Source: Theropithecus gelada | Lineage: Eukaryota; Chordata; Mammalia; Primates; Cercopithecidae | Length of the DNA: 64,000 nt | NCBI RefSeq assembly: GCF_003255815.1 | Contig: NC_037682.1 | Coordinates: 18,992,153-19,056,152, forward strand | Direction: 5' to 3' | Part shown: positions 24,301 to 34,707 of the stretch, in pieces | Numbering within the stretch: the first letter of the stretch is position 1 | How the letters are laid out: each line of letters starts with the position of its first letter | The notes under the pieces: model-generated | Told to the model about the DNA's origin: nothing | Seen by the model: only the letters and a program-made list of their open reading frames with translations | Database searches by the model: none | Position numbers and translations under genes: made by a program

Positions 24301-26026
24301 TGTTTTTCTTTTGAGACGGAGTTTTCGCTCTTGTTGCCCAGGTTGGAATGCAATGGCGTGATCTCGGCTCACAGAAACCTCTGCCTCCCCACTTCAAGCA
24401 ATCCTCCTGTCTCAACCTCCTGAATAGCTAGGATTACAGGCACGTGCCACCACGCCGGGGTATTTTTGTATTTTTAGTAGAAACAGGGTTTCTCCATGTT
24501 GGCCAGGCTGGTCTCAAACTCCCGACCTCAGGTGATCTGCCGGCCTCAGCCTGCCAAAGTGCTAGGATTTCAGGTGTGAACAACCGTGCCCAGCCCAATT
24601 GAGTTGTTTTTCTAAGCAGTGGTAATTCACATTCTCATCCCTTCTTTTTTTTTTTTTTTTTTTTTTTTTTGAGACGGAGTCTTGCTCTGTCACCCAGGCT
24701 GGAGTGCAGTGGCCGGATCTCAGCTCACTGCAAGCTCCGCCTCCCGGGTTCCCGCCATTCTCCTGCCTCAGCCTCCCGAGTGGCTGGGACTACAGGCGCC
24801 CGCCGCCTCGCCCGGCTAGTTTTTTGTATTTTTTAGTAGAAACGGGGTTTCACCGTGTTAGCCAGGATGGTCTCGATCTCCTGACCTCGTGATCCGCCCG
24901 TCTCGGCCTCCCAAAGTGCTGGGATTACAGGCTTGAGCCACTGCGCCCGGCCTCTCATCCCTTCTGTTATGACCAAGCGCATACAAAAAAATACCAGGAT
25001 AAGACAGATTGCCAGGCCTGGTGCGGTCGCTCACACCTGTAATCCCAGCACTTTGGGAGGCCGAGGTGGGTGGATCACCTGAGGTCAGGAGTTGGAGACC
25101 AGCCTGGCCAACATGGCGAAACCCCATCTCTACTAAAAATACAAAAAATTAGCCAGTCGTGGTGGTGGGTGCCTGTAATCGCAGTTTCTCGGGCTGAGGC
25201 AGGAGAATTGCTTGAACTTGGGAGGCGGAGGTTGTTGCAGTGTGCCATCATGCCACTGTCCTCCAGCGTGGGCAACAAGAGTGAAACTCCATTGCAAACA
25301 AAACAAAAACAAAAAACAAACAAAAAACAGACAAATTGCCTATGTAACCTATACTGGTCCTCAGAGGATTTTTTTTTTTTTTTTTTTTTGAGACAGAGGG
25401 GCATTGTCTCCCGGGTTGGAGTGCAGTGGCGTGACCTAGGGCTCACCGCAACCTCCGCCTCCTGGGTTCAAGCGATTCTCCTGCCTCAATCACCCGAGCA
25501 GCTAGGATTACAGGCGCCCAACACCACGTCCAGCTAATTTTTTGTATTTTTAGTAGAGACGGGGTTTCACCATGTTGGCCAGGCTGGTCTTGAACTTCTG
25601 ACCTCGTGATTCGCCTGCCTCAGCCTCCCAAAGTGCTGGGATTACAGGCTTGAGCCACCCTGCCTGGCCCCTTCAGAGGATTTTTAATAACCTGGCCCAC
25701 ACTTACTCTTTAGTTAAAAGCAAGAAATTGGCTGGGCGTGGTGGCTCATATCTGTAATCTCAGCACTTCAGGAGGCCAAGGAGGGCGGATAATCTGAGGT
25801 CGGGAGTTCAATAACAGCCTGACTAACATGGAAAAACCCCATCTCTACTAAAAATACAAAATTATCTGGGTGTGCTGGCAAATGCTTGTAATCCCAGCTA
25901 CTCGGGAGGCTGAGGCAGGAGAATCGCTTGAACATGGGAGGCAGAGGTTGCAGTGAGCCAAGATCGCGCATTGCACTCTAGCCTGGGCAACAAGAGTGAA
26001 ACTCCACTTCAAAAAAAAAAAAAGCA
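24301..26026. mobile_element. Run of five Alus
   Basis: Members: 24301-24595 (-, AluS), 24646-24952 (-, young AluY; duplication TCTCATCCCTTCT at 24633-24645 and 24953-24965), 25013-25330 (+, AluS with CAAAA tail), 25374-25672 (-, AluS; duplication TCAGAGGATTTTT at 25361-25373 and 25673-25685) and 25731-26026 (+, AluS). Confidence 0.9.
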
Positions 26027-27400
26027 AGAAATCTACCTTCCAAGGACATTAAAAAAAAAGCAGCTAATTATTTAAAATAACCTTTAAATCCTTTTAGAGA
26101 CTTAAAATCCTTTTAAAGATTTAAAACCTAAACTTTACAAAGGTTTGATTCCCTCTGGGCAGCCTCCTTTGCATTCTTCCTAGCTACAGTACCTCTATTC
26201 TCTCATAGAATACTTTCAGTTTTTATTGGTTTCCACAATTTGATAGGAAGCAATGACCAGCAACTCTATGCACTCTCCTCTGCTAAACACATGCAGGAAA
26301 AATGATGGTTTATGTAAATTCATCTTACTTAGCTCCACATCCCATGCTGGAAGTTACTTTCGGATATTCCACACCTAAAGTTCAGGTAAACTTCCTTTGA
26401 GATTAAGCTCCTGGGCCGGACTCTGTGGTTTATGCATGTAATCCCGACACTTTGGAAGGCTGAGGTGGGATGATTCCCTGAGCCTAGGAGTTTGAGGTTA
26501 AAGTTAGCTATGAAGACGCTACTGTACTCCAGCTTGGGTGATAGAGCAATACTTTATCTCTAATGATAAAAATTTTAAAATCTGAAAAATTAAGACTTCA
26601 CCTGAGCTGATAAATGCAGAGTTGAAAACAACAACAAACCTTATAACTGAGCTGGAGCCACTACATGCACACATGAAAAGGAATAACAGTCATAAAATAA
26701 CATACAAAATCTGGAAGCTAATTTAGTGTAAAGGAAGAGTCTGTTGTTTCTTATTATAATACATTTCCCACTAAAGGTGTCCAATAAATTCTATCACCTT
26801 ACGAGATGAGTTTTAAACTACGTGTGTAATGAGAAAATAGGTAATTTTTTTAAATCTCTTTTTTCTTTTGGGCTGCGGGGTGGCGAGAGAACAAAGAAAT
26901 ACTAAAAGTGAAATGCTACGCTGAATTGATCAGGCTAACTGGGAACTCACTGGAAAAGTGAAAACGAAAATGAATTAGTGATGAGCTCAAGAAGGTGCTT
27001 AGCTACTTACCCAGAGATTTATTTAATGAGAATGGATCGCAGGTTTCCACAGGTCGTTCCACTGACAGTAAGAAGACAGTCGTGAACCTTGGGTCCCTTT
27101 TTTCACTAGTCAACAGTCACCCTCACCTACACGCGGAGTACATATTTGGCACTCAACAAATCTTGATTGAATGAAACCCTACCTCACTCATACTGGCACC
27201 CAACCCCGGAGTTATGGCCCCCCAAATTACCTCCAAAACGCCTGACGACCTAACCCAAAGAGCAGAAAAAGTAGAGAGGAAACCTCTAGGGGTGGAGGGG
27301 ATTCTCTGTCAAACAAGCAGGGGCCAACGGGGCCTAGACCAACCCAACTTCCCATAGAACACTCAAGGGCCCAGGGGATTGAACCGTGGCTAATCTCCTT
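26027..27400. other. Mostly unique sequence left of the ATG13/HARBI1 promoter
   Basis: One degenerate, shortened Alu-related piece lies at 26413-26562 (+). The rest has no recognised repeat or exon. CpG density rises from about 27.4 kb. Confidence 0.6.
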
Positions 27401-27497
27401 CGACTTCCACGAAGCAGCAGCCAAGGGGACGCAGATCCACAGCCTCCCACTCGGGGGCGCTGAGAGATCTCGGGGTATCCCCCCCAGAAGTTAGTAC

Positions 27498-27800
27498 CTG
27501 CGAAGCTGCGGCACAAAGTGTGGCTCCGGGCTCTCATTACGGAGGCCGGGACCTGGGACCGGCCAGCCGCGTCTCCTGACTGAGGGTTCCGCGCTCCGGA
27601 GCTGCAGTGACCGTACACGTCGCCGATAGACACCTAAGGCTTCGGAAGGGTCCTGGCTCGCAGGCCCCAGACGTTTTGCTCTTAGGACTCCGCGAGTTGT
27701 CGCACCCACGTCGACTGGCGCTCTTCAGTGCTTCCCTCACTGGTTAAGCGGTCACTCCTGCCTTAAGCCCAGCAGCCGGTCGCTCTCCGGCGCCGCCATC
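27498..27800 (-). other. ATG13: Probable ATG13 exon 1 (non-coding) on the minus strand
   Basis: Read on the minus strand, a CpG-rich segment begins around 27800 and runs to a donor CAG followed by GTACTAAC (exon edge 27498). Head-to-head placement with HARBI1 matches human 11p11.2, where ATG13 is divergent from HARBI1. ATG13 is the HORMA-domain subunit of the ULK1 autophagy-initiation complex. The assignment rests on synteny plus the splice site, since no ATG13 coding sequence is in the window. A minus-strand ATG at 27799, inside ATGGCGGC, would open a 15-codon upstream frame if transcription starts above it. Confidence 0.65.
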
Positions 27801-27850
27801 GTTAGTGTTTGTTTTCATCCGCTTCGGTAATGGCCGGGGGCGGGGGGTGG
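27780..27850 (-). promoter_or_regulatory. ATG13-side core promoter elements (YY1-like and GC box)
   Basis: GCCGCCAT at 27792-27799 reads ATGGCGGC on the minus strand, the core of the YY1 motif often found just downstream of TATA-less start sites. A run of G around CGGGGGG (27836-27846) is a GC-box type site. Together they place the leftward start near 27.8 kb. Motif matches only. Confidence 0.45.
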
Positions 27851-27889
27851 AAGAGGGCTATGGGGGAAAGCCAGATGCCTAACCTTAGT

Positions 27890-28340
27890 CGCACTTTCGC
27901 TACAGTAATGATGCCCTATTTATTCTTTTAGTCCTCAAAATCTCCATGAAAGTTGATTTTCTTTCCACGTAAGCTTTGTTCTCTAATTTTTCTAAGCGAC
28001 TCAAGATAAAATAAAGACGGAAAGGAGGTGTTTGAGAGAGAGAGAGACCGTTTGGGTGATGTGTGGAATATGCGGAGACGAACCGCAGGTCGCGGTGGCA
28101 GCGGCAGTGAGGACGCGGCGTGGGGCGGGCCCTGACGCGGAAGGGGCGGTGCCGCTGTTGCGCGCCGTGGCGGCCTGTGTGCAGTAGCCGGTTCCGGAGG
28201 AGGGTCCAACCCGGCTAGGTGGGTGGGGAGTGTGGCTGTTAACCTGGCAGCCGCGGAGAGGTGGGTGACGGGCCTGGGCTAACTGAGTAGCCGGCGCAAT
28301 CAGACTTTGACATCCGTTTTTAGGGTGCCGTTTAAAAGTG
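27890..28340 (+). promoter_or_regulatory. HARBI1: HARBI1-side half of the CpG-island promoter and first (non-coding) exon area
   Basis: A strongly CpG-rich stretch at about 28060-28300 holds two Sp1-type GC boxes (28122-28129 and 28143-28149) and an ETS-type TTCCGG near 28191. There is no TATA box. Two plausible first-exon donors lie at 28219 (CTAG followed by GTGGGT) and 28261 (GAGAG followed by GTGGGTGA). The promoter looks like a dispersed housekeeping type. The exact start site cannot be read from sequence, and the HARBI1 and ATG13 transcripts may overlap at their 5' ends. Confidence 0.7.
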
Positions 28341-28566
28341 GCGGAGTCGTCTCCCAAACCTGGTTCGGGCAGCCTCTTTTTCGCTCCGGACTTCCAATGT
28401 GTCTGGTCTTCCCTACTTCCTGGCCCTCAGCTTCACGATTTGGAGTTCTTGGAGTGAGGGAAAAGCCTTTTGTTACAGCACACAGTGTACGTCCATAAGG
28501 CTGGGTTGTGGACTTTGTTGGTGGTTTTTTGTTTTTTGGTTTTTTTGCCCCTTCTTTTCTTGTTAG

Positions 28567-28875
28567 ACTGGTTTGAGCACCCCAGCATCTGTCCTGTACT
28601 TATCAGGTAGAACCAGAAGTTTTTGGATCATGAAACCCGTGACCAATTCTTACCCAAGGTGGTTATGACATACGTCAGCTGCTTCTTGGCCTATATAGTT
28701 AGGAGCTGACCTCTTTTACCTTGTGAATAATTATGTCATCACCTCCATTATTCTTTTGGTGTTCTCAATTGAAATGCCAGGCATTAAGTGAGCCACAAAG
28801 GTTAAATTCCCATTATCCTTCAATCAGAGCAAGCCTGTCGTGCAGCCATGAGTTAGTGGAGAAAAATCCAGAGTT
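28567..28875 (+). other. Possible non-coding HARBI1 5' exon
   Basis: A long T-rich tract ends in TTGTTAG at 28566, and a good donor (GAGTT followed by GTAAGTAC) lies at 28876. The enclosed 309 nt could be an alternative 5' UTR exon, leaving a short 121-nt intron before the coding exon. Nothing else in the sequence demands it. Read it as a candidate. Confidence 0.25.
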
Positions 28876-28996
28876 GTAAGTACAGTACGTTTTGCCTCAA
28901 CAAAATGGAAATTTGCAGAAAAGGAGCTGCTCCAGCCTTTGAGTCACTTTAAAGTCTTTGGTAGGTTTCTAATGTTTTTTCTTTTAACATTTACAG

Positions 28997-29140
28997 AGAG
29001 AAGATTATAAATGGCAGAGCCATTTAACTGTGGTTAGCTGTTGGATTCTGATACTTTCTTAAAAATACCTTCCTGCACCAACATCTTCATTGGAAACTGT
29101 TCAGAAAAAGCAGAGGAGAGAGACAACTTTCACATTTACC
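28997..29140 (+). other. HARBI1: HARBI1 5' UTR part of the first coding exon, with its splice acceptor
   Basis: The exon boundary is inferred from a pyrimidine-rich stretch ending in TTTACAG at 28990-28996. The 144 nt up to the start codon contain an in-frame stop (TAA, 29060-29062) and one out-of-frame upstream ATG at 29011. Reading from a TTG at 29090 would add 17 residues, but there is no ATG there, so I do not extend the protein. Confidence 0.75.
29011..29037 (+). CDS. Upstream ORF of 8 codons in the HARBI1 leader
   Basis: ATG at 29011 opens an 8-residue frame (MAEPFNCG) closed by TAG at 29035-29037, about 100 nt before the HARBI1 start and in another frame. Its context has G at +4 but T at -3, so initiation would be moderate. 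It could lower HARBI1 translation if the leader includes this region. There is no evidence that the peptide itself has a role. Confidence 0.4.
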   Translation: MAEPFNCG

Positions 29141-29810
29141 ATGGCTATACCAATAACAGTGCTTGACTGTGACCTCTTGCTGTATGGCCGTGGTCACCGG
29201 ACATTGGACCGTTTTAAGCTGGATGATGTGTCTGATGAATACTTGATGTCCATGTATGGGTTTCCGCGACAGTTCATTTATTACTTGGTGGAGCTCTTGG
29301 GGGCGAATCTTTCCAGGCCTACTCAGCGATCCAGGGCTATTAGCCCAGAGACACAGATCCTTGCAGCATTGGGTTTTTATACCTCAGGTTCCTTCCAGAC
29401 TCGGATGGGAGATGCCATTGGAATCAGTCAGGCGTCTATGAGTCGTTGTGTTGCCAATGTCACTGAAGCACTTGTGGAAAGGGCCTCACAGTTCATTCGC
29501 TTTCCAGCTGATGAAGCCTCCATACAGGCTCTGAAGGATGAATTCTATGGGTTGGCAGGGATGCCAGGGGTGATGGGGGTAGTTGACTGTATCCATGTGG
29601 CCATCAAGGCACCAAATGCTGAAGACCTCTCCTATGTGAACCGAAAAGGCCTGCATTCTTTAAACTGCCTGATGGTGTGTGACATTAGAGGGGCACTAAT
29701 GACCGTGGAGACAAACTGGCCAGGCAGCCTACAGGACTGTGCCGTGCTGCAGCAGTCTTCCCTCAGTAGTCAGTTTGAAGCCGGTATGCACAAAGATAGC
29801 TGGCTTCTGG
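29141..29810 (+). CDS. HARBI1: HARBI1, first coding exon (residues 1-223 plus first base of codon 224)
   Basis: This exon encodes the N-terminal two thirds of HARBI1, the vertebrate protein domesticated from a Harbinger/PIF transposase. The family protein is a predicted nuclease that needs the Myb-like partner NAIF1 for nuclear entry; no transposition role is established. Seen here: ATG in a strong context (accATGG), with an in-frame TAA at 29060-29062 and no ATG between them, so this start is secure. Residues about 91-108 (GDAIGISQASMSRCVANV) look like a helix-turn-helix. The DDE_Tnp_4-type core follows, with D149 in GVVDCIHV, the RKGLHS motif at 168-173 and D199 in GSLQDCAVL. The exon ends at a GTAAGT donor after the first base of the Gly224 codon (phase 1). 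Joined to 42060-42439 it gives 1050 nt, or 349 codons plus stop, equal to the human protein length as I recall it. No frameshift or premature stop is present. Confidence 0.97.
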
Positions 29811-29865
29811 GTAAGTTTGCAAGTGTGAATTTTCATTTTGTTTGGAGGCATAGAAAAGTTATGTA

Positions 29866-31210
29866 GGCTGGGGGCACACAGCCCCAGCACTTTGGGAGGC
29901 CGAGGTGGTGGATCACCTGAGGTCAAGAGTTGGAAAGCAGCCTGGCCAACATGGTGAAACTTCATCTCTACTAAAAATACAAAAATTGTCTGAGTATGGT
30001 GGCAGGCGCCTTTAGCCCTAGCTACTTGGGAGGCTGAGGCGGGACAATCGCCTGAACCCAGGATGCAGAGGTTGCAGTGAGCCGAGATAGCGCCATTGCA
30101 CCCCCGCCTGGGCAACAGAGCAAAAACTGCATCTCAAAAAAAGAAAAGAAAAGTGGCTATGCGGGTAGCTCATGCCTGTAATCCCAGCACTTTGGGAGGC
30201 TGAGGTAGGCAGATCACCTGAGGTTGGGAGTTCAAGACCAGCCTGACCAACATGGAGAAACCCCGTCTATACTAAAAATACAAAATTAGCTGGGCGTGGT
30301 GGCGCATGCCTGCAATCCCAGCTACTCTGGAGGCTGAGGCAGGAGAATCGCTTGAACCCAGGAGGCAGAGGTTGCAGTGAGCCGAGATCGCGCCAGGGCA
30401 CTCCAGCTTGGGCAACAAGAGCGAAACCCTGTCTCAAAAAAAAAAGAAAAAGAAAAATTATGCAGTGGAGTAGAATGAGATATGGGAGTCTGTAGAGGTG
30501 AATCTCAGTCCTGTCATTTTTTTATGAGACCTCAGATGAGAATTTTCTTAGCCTTAATTTTTAAAAAATCAACATTTAATAGACATTATTAAAACTTTAA
30601 AGCATACTATTAGAGCCAGTACAGTGGCACGTACTAGTACAACTGGTAATTGTAATTCCAACTACCGGGGAGGCTAAGGCAAGAGGATCACTTGAGCCTG
30701 GACCTTGAGACCAGCCTGAGCAAGATAGCAAGATGCTGTCTCCAAAACAATTAAACATTTTTTTCTTATTTTATTTTGTGTAGAGGCAGAGTCTCACTAT
30801 GTTGACCAGACTAGTCTTGAGCTCCTGGCCTCAAGCTATCCTCACATTTCGGCCTCTCAAAGCTCTGGGAATGTGACTGTGAGCCACCACACCCAATGTA
30901 AAAAATATTATTATTATTATTTTTTTTTGAGACAGAGTTTTGCTCTTGTTGCCCAGGCTGGAGTGCAATGACGCGATCTTGGCTTACCGCAATCTCCGCC
31001 TCCTAGGTTCAAGCAATTCTCCTGCCTCAGCCTCCTGAGTGGCTGGGATTACAGGCATGCACCACCATACCCAGCTAATTTTGTATTTTTAGTAGAGATG
31101 GGGTTTCACCATGTTGGTCAAACTGGTCTCTAACTCCCAACCTCAGGTAATCTGCCCATCTCAGCCTCCCAAAGTGCTGGGATTACAGGCGTAAGCCACT
31201 GTGCCCAGCC
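29866..31210. mobile_element. Alu group at the 5' end of the HARBI1 intron
   Basis: Members: 29866-30153 (+), 30155-30460 (+), a half Alu 30616-30755 (+), a half Alu 30760-30897 (-) and 30918-31210 (-, AluS). The first begins right at the stop codon of the retained-intron frame. Confidence 0.85.
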
Positions 31211-32649
31211 AAAAATATATATATATAAACAAATGTATTTTATGTTATTTCACCCAGCTTTTCTACTCCTAAGAATTTATCTTACAGGTATAGATTTATA
31301 CATGTGCAAAACAAAATTGCATACAAGAATTTTTATTGCAAACAATAGCTGCAGCAACAAAAACAACCTTATAAAAACAATCCTGTCTGGGTGCGGTGGC
31401 TCCTGCCCGTAATCTTAGCACTTTGGGAAGTCAAGGTGAGAGGGTCACTTGAATCCAGGAGCTCGAGATCAGCCTGGTCAACAAAGTGAGACAGTGTCTT
31501 TCAGAAAAGTAATAATAATATAAACAAGTAAATAAATAAAACAATCCCGTGAAATAAAGCCAAAATACTGCTGGACACGGTGGCTCACGCCTATAATCCC
31601 CGCACTGTGGGAGGCCATGGAGGGCGTATCACCTGAGGTCGGGCGTTCAAGACCAGCTTGGCCAACATAGTGAAACCCCTCCTCTACTAAAAATACAAAA
31701 ATTACCAGGTCATGGTGGCACGCGTCTGTAATCCCAGCTGCTCAGGAGGCTGAGGTAGGAGAATCGCTTGAACCTGGGAGGTGGAGGTTGCAGTGAGCCA
31801 AGATCATGCCACTGCACTCCAGCCTAGGCAACAGAGCGAGACTCAGTCTCAAAAAAAAAAAAAAAGCCAACATACTTATCAGGATTGTCCAGAATTGTTT
31901 AAGTATTGTGCATCCATACAATTGAGCCTTATCTGGCTCTGTTAATTGTCTGTAAAATGATTAATCTGACACCAACCACAGTAATACCTATTGTGAGGAT
32001 TAGGTAATATATATGAAAGTTCCCTATAAAGTATTGTACAGATATACAAATGTGGCCGGGCATGGTGGCTCATGCCTGTAATCCCAGCACTTTGGGAGAC
32101 CACGGCGGTGGATCACCTGAGGTCAAGAGTTGGAGTTCAAAACCAGCCTGGCCAACGTGTTCAAACCCCTTCTCTACTAAAAACACAAAATTTAGCTGGG
32201 CATGGTGGCGCATGCTTGTAGTCCCAGCTACTTGGGAGGCTGAGGCAGAATTGCTTGGGCCCAGGAGGCAGAGGTTGCAGTGAGCTGAGATCATGCCACT
32301 GCACTCCAGCCTGGGCGGTGGAGCAAGACTCCATCTCAAAAAAAAAAAAAGGCCAGGTGCAGTGGCTCATGCCTGTAATCCCAGCACTTTCGGAGGCCAA
32401 GGCAGGTGGATCACCTGATGTCAGGAGTTCAAGACCAGCCTGGCCAAAATGGTGTGAAACCCCTTCTCTGCTAAAAATACAAAAAATTATCTGGGCGTGG
32501 TGGTGGGCGTCTATAATCTCAGCTACTTGGGAGGCTGAGGCAGGTGAATTGCTGGAACCCGGGAGGCAGAGGTTACAGTGAGTCGAGATCATACCATTGC
32601 ACTCCAACCTGGGCAACAAGAATGAAACTCCATCTAAAAAAAAAAAAAC
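31211..32649 (+). mobile_element. Alu group with old L1 pieces
   Basis: Alus: 31385-31550 (left arm with AT-rich tail), 31570-31865, 32053-32350 and 32351-32649 (back to back). Non-Alu text at 31230-31384 ('cctaagaatttatcttacag', 'gcaaacaatagc') resembles old L1. 31866-32052 is unassigned. Confidence 0.8.
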
Positions 32650-33614
32650 TAAGAAATTATTTTTGCGTTATTGATTGTCACTGTGATATCTGCATAAAAA
32701 TGATAGTAGACAATGCATGTACACAATTCTTATGGTAGCAACTTACTTCACAGACCTGCCCGAGTTCCATTGGAAAGACTGGCTTACTGTTATGAGTAGG
32801 ACAAGAATCTATTCAACAGTAAGCAGTGTGAACCAAGGTGACCGTACAGCTTTGAGGAGTGAAGTTAGTTAGCAGTGATAAAACCCTTGAACCCAGCAGC
32901 TTAGTTTTTTGTTTTTTGGGGTTTTTTTTAATGTGCTACTTTTATATGAGCATCAGGACAAGGATTATCTTGTATACAATATATGAGAGATGAAAGCTAT
33001 GTGAAGGATTGGAAGACTTCTCTAACTTTTGTTTTTTTGAGATTGGGTCTTGTTATGTTGCCCAGGCTACTCTCGAACTCCTGGCCTCAAGCAATCCTCT
33101 GGCCTCAGCCCAGGCTCGTAATACCAGTAGCTGGTATCACAGACATACACCCCCACACCCAACTAATCATAACCTCTAATCATATCTACACTGCACAGGC
33201 TCATAGCACAGTGCTTACTATGAGTTGATGCTTAGGAAATATTTCTCTTTAACATATTTACTAGCACTTTATAGAGAAACCTCCCATGTTCCGAGTGGGC
33301 GAAGACGACACTGATGGGTGTAGAGCTGCCAGGGTACCACGTGTAATATCTTGGAGCTTAGTGAATTTCTTGATTGTTGCTTGTCCATACCATTTTTAGT
33401 GTGCCACCTTCTTGCTACGCTACTGGACTTTTATCTTAAACACACCTTTTGCCTATTTTGAGCTTTCAAATTTTATTTTCATACAACTCACATCAAGAAG
33501 TGTGGGAAAGTCTATTTTGCAATTGTCTCATCTGGCCATTTCTTCTATAGCTGTGGGACTACTTGGTTTCCAAGCTGATTTCTTACGAATCTCTTCACTT
33601 TGGTTCCCCCCCCA
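32650..33614. other. Unique intronic sequence with one partial Alu
   Basis: A minus-strand partial Alu lies at about 33028-33160. The rest shows no gene or clear repeat. Confidence 0.55.
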
Positions 33615-33925
33615 ATTTTTATTTTTTTTTTTTTTTTGGTGACAGGGTCTCACTCTGTCACCCAGGCTGGAGTGCAGTGGTGTGATTATGACTCAGTGCA
33701 GCCTTGACCTCCTGGGCTCAATTTATCCTACCTCAGCCTACTGAGTAGCTGGGACTACAGATGCACACCACCATGCTGGGCTAATTTTTGTATTTTTGGT
33801 AAAGTTGGTGTTTTGTCATGCTGCCCAGGCTGGTCTCGACCCCTAGGCTCAAGCAGTTAGCCCACCTTGTACTCCCAAATTGCTGGAATTACAGGCACGA
33901 GGTACCGCACCCTGCCCAGTTCCCT
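33615..33925 (-). mobile_element. Old AluJ-type copy
   Basis: Diverged minus-strand dimer after a C/T-rich stretch. Confidence 0.85.
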
Positions 33926-33959
33926 AACTATTAAGCTAGCTAAAACTCTTAGCCCTTAG

Positions 33960-34081
33960 AATTTGACAGGCAATATTGTAAGCATTTTGCATCAATTATA
34001 TCACTTAATGCTTATAAAAACTCTTTAAGAGTTAAATAATAATATTAACATTTTTACAAAAGAAGAGACTGAGGGACGTAA

Positions 34082-34085
<4 letters not shown>
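33960..34085 (-). repeat. MIR fragment
   Basis: 'taagcattttgcatcaatta' followed by 'tcacttaatgcttataaaaa' fits the reverse complement of a MIR core. It is truncated by the AluY insertion that follows. Confidence 0.5.
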
Positions 34086-34114
<29 letters not shown>

Positions 34115-34409
34115 AGACGGAGTCTCGCTCTGTCGCCCAGGCTGGAGTGCAGTGGCCGGATCTCAGCTCACTGCAAGCTCCGCCTCCCGGGTTCCCACCA
34201 TTCTCCTGCCTCAGCCTCCCGAGTAGCTGGGACTACAGGCGCCCGCCACCTCGCCCGGCTAGTTTTTTGTATTTTTTAGTAGAGACGGGGTTTCACCGTA
34301 TTAGCCAGGATGGTCTCGATCTCCTGACCTCGTGATCCGCCCGTCTCGGCCTCCCAAAGTGCTGGGATTACAGGCTTGAGCCACCGCGCCCGGCCGGGAC
34401 GTAACATTT
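34073..34409 (-). mobile_element. Young AluY with perfect duplication
   Basis: Alu at 34087-34395 flanked by GGGACGTAACATTT (34073-34086 and 34396-34409). It shares the 'cgggttccc' variant with the copy at 24646. Confidence 0.93.
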
Positions 34410-34707
34410 AAATCCCTTGTGTTTCAGTGTTTAAATGAGATCATAGTATGGATTACTCTATTTGGCAAATATTCCTTGTAAAGACTTCAAGATCATGTAG
34501 GAGGTAGTGGTTTTCTTTTTCTTCCCACCTTGGGATCCAAGATTCAGTTGGAACTATGGCTTTAAAGTAGTTTTTTACATTGTTTATAGTACATAATTGA
34601 AAATTAGTAAAAATTCTGATAAATAACTTTGCTGATTCCCCTCTCTACAGAAAGAGTAGGAGTGGGAAAAATGGATATTGTAGCAACATTTAACAAATGT
34701 TTGTTTT

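Larger units (their letters stand above)
1..27497 (-). other. ATG13: Probable ATG13 intron 1
   Basis: Everything left of the 27498 exon edge would be intron of the leftward gene. I looked on the minus strand for the ATG13 N-terminal coding exon and saw nothing matching; other non-coding exons could be present and unrecognised. Content is Alus, L1 3' ends, LTR-like remnants and short unique stretches, described in separate entries. Confidence 0.5.
27400..28350. promoter_or_regulatory. CpG island shared by two divergent genes
   Basis: CpG dinucleotides are frequent across about 27410-27850 and 28060-28340, against near absence in the flanks outside Alus. No Alu lies between 26563 and 29865, so CpGs here are not Alu-derived. 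The island covers both the leftward (ATG13) and rightward (HARBI1) 5' ends and is best read as a bidirectional promoter. Confidence 0.8.

Noticed and set aside
1..27497. Coding exons of ATG13 on the minus strand
   Set aside because: I looked for the N-terminal coding exon and saw no match. The region is called intron only.
29090..29140. 17-residue N-terminal extension of HARBI1 in the same frame
   Set aside because: It would need a TTG start. The first in-frame ATG after the stop at 29060-29062 is 29141, in strong context, and gives the known 349-residue length.
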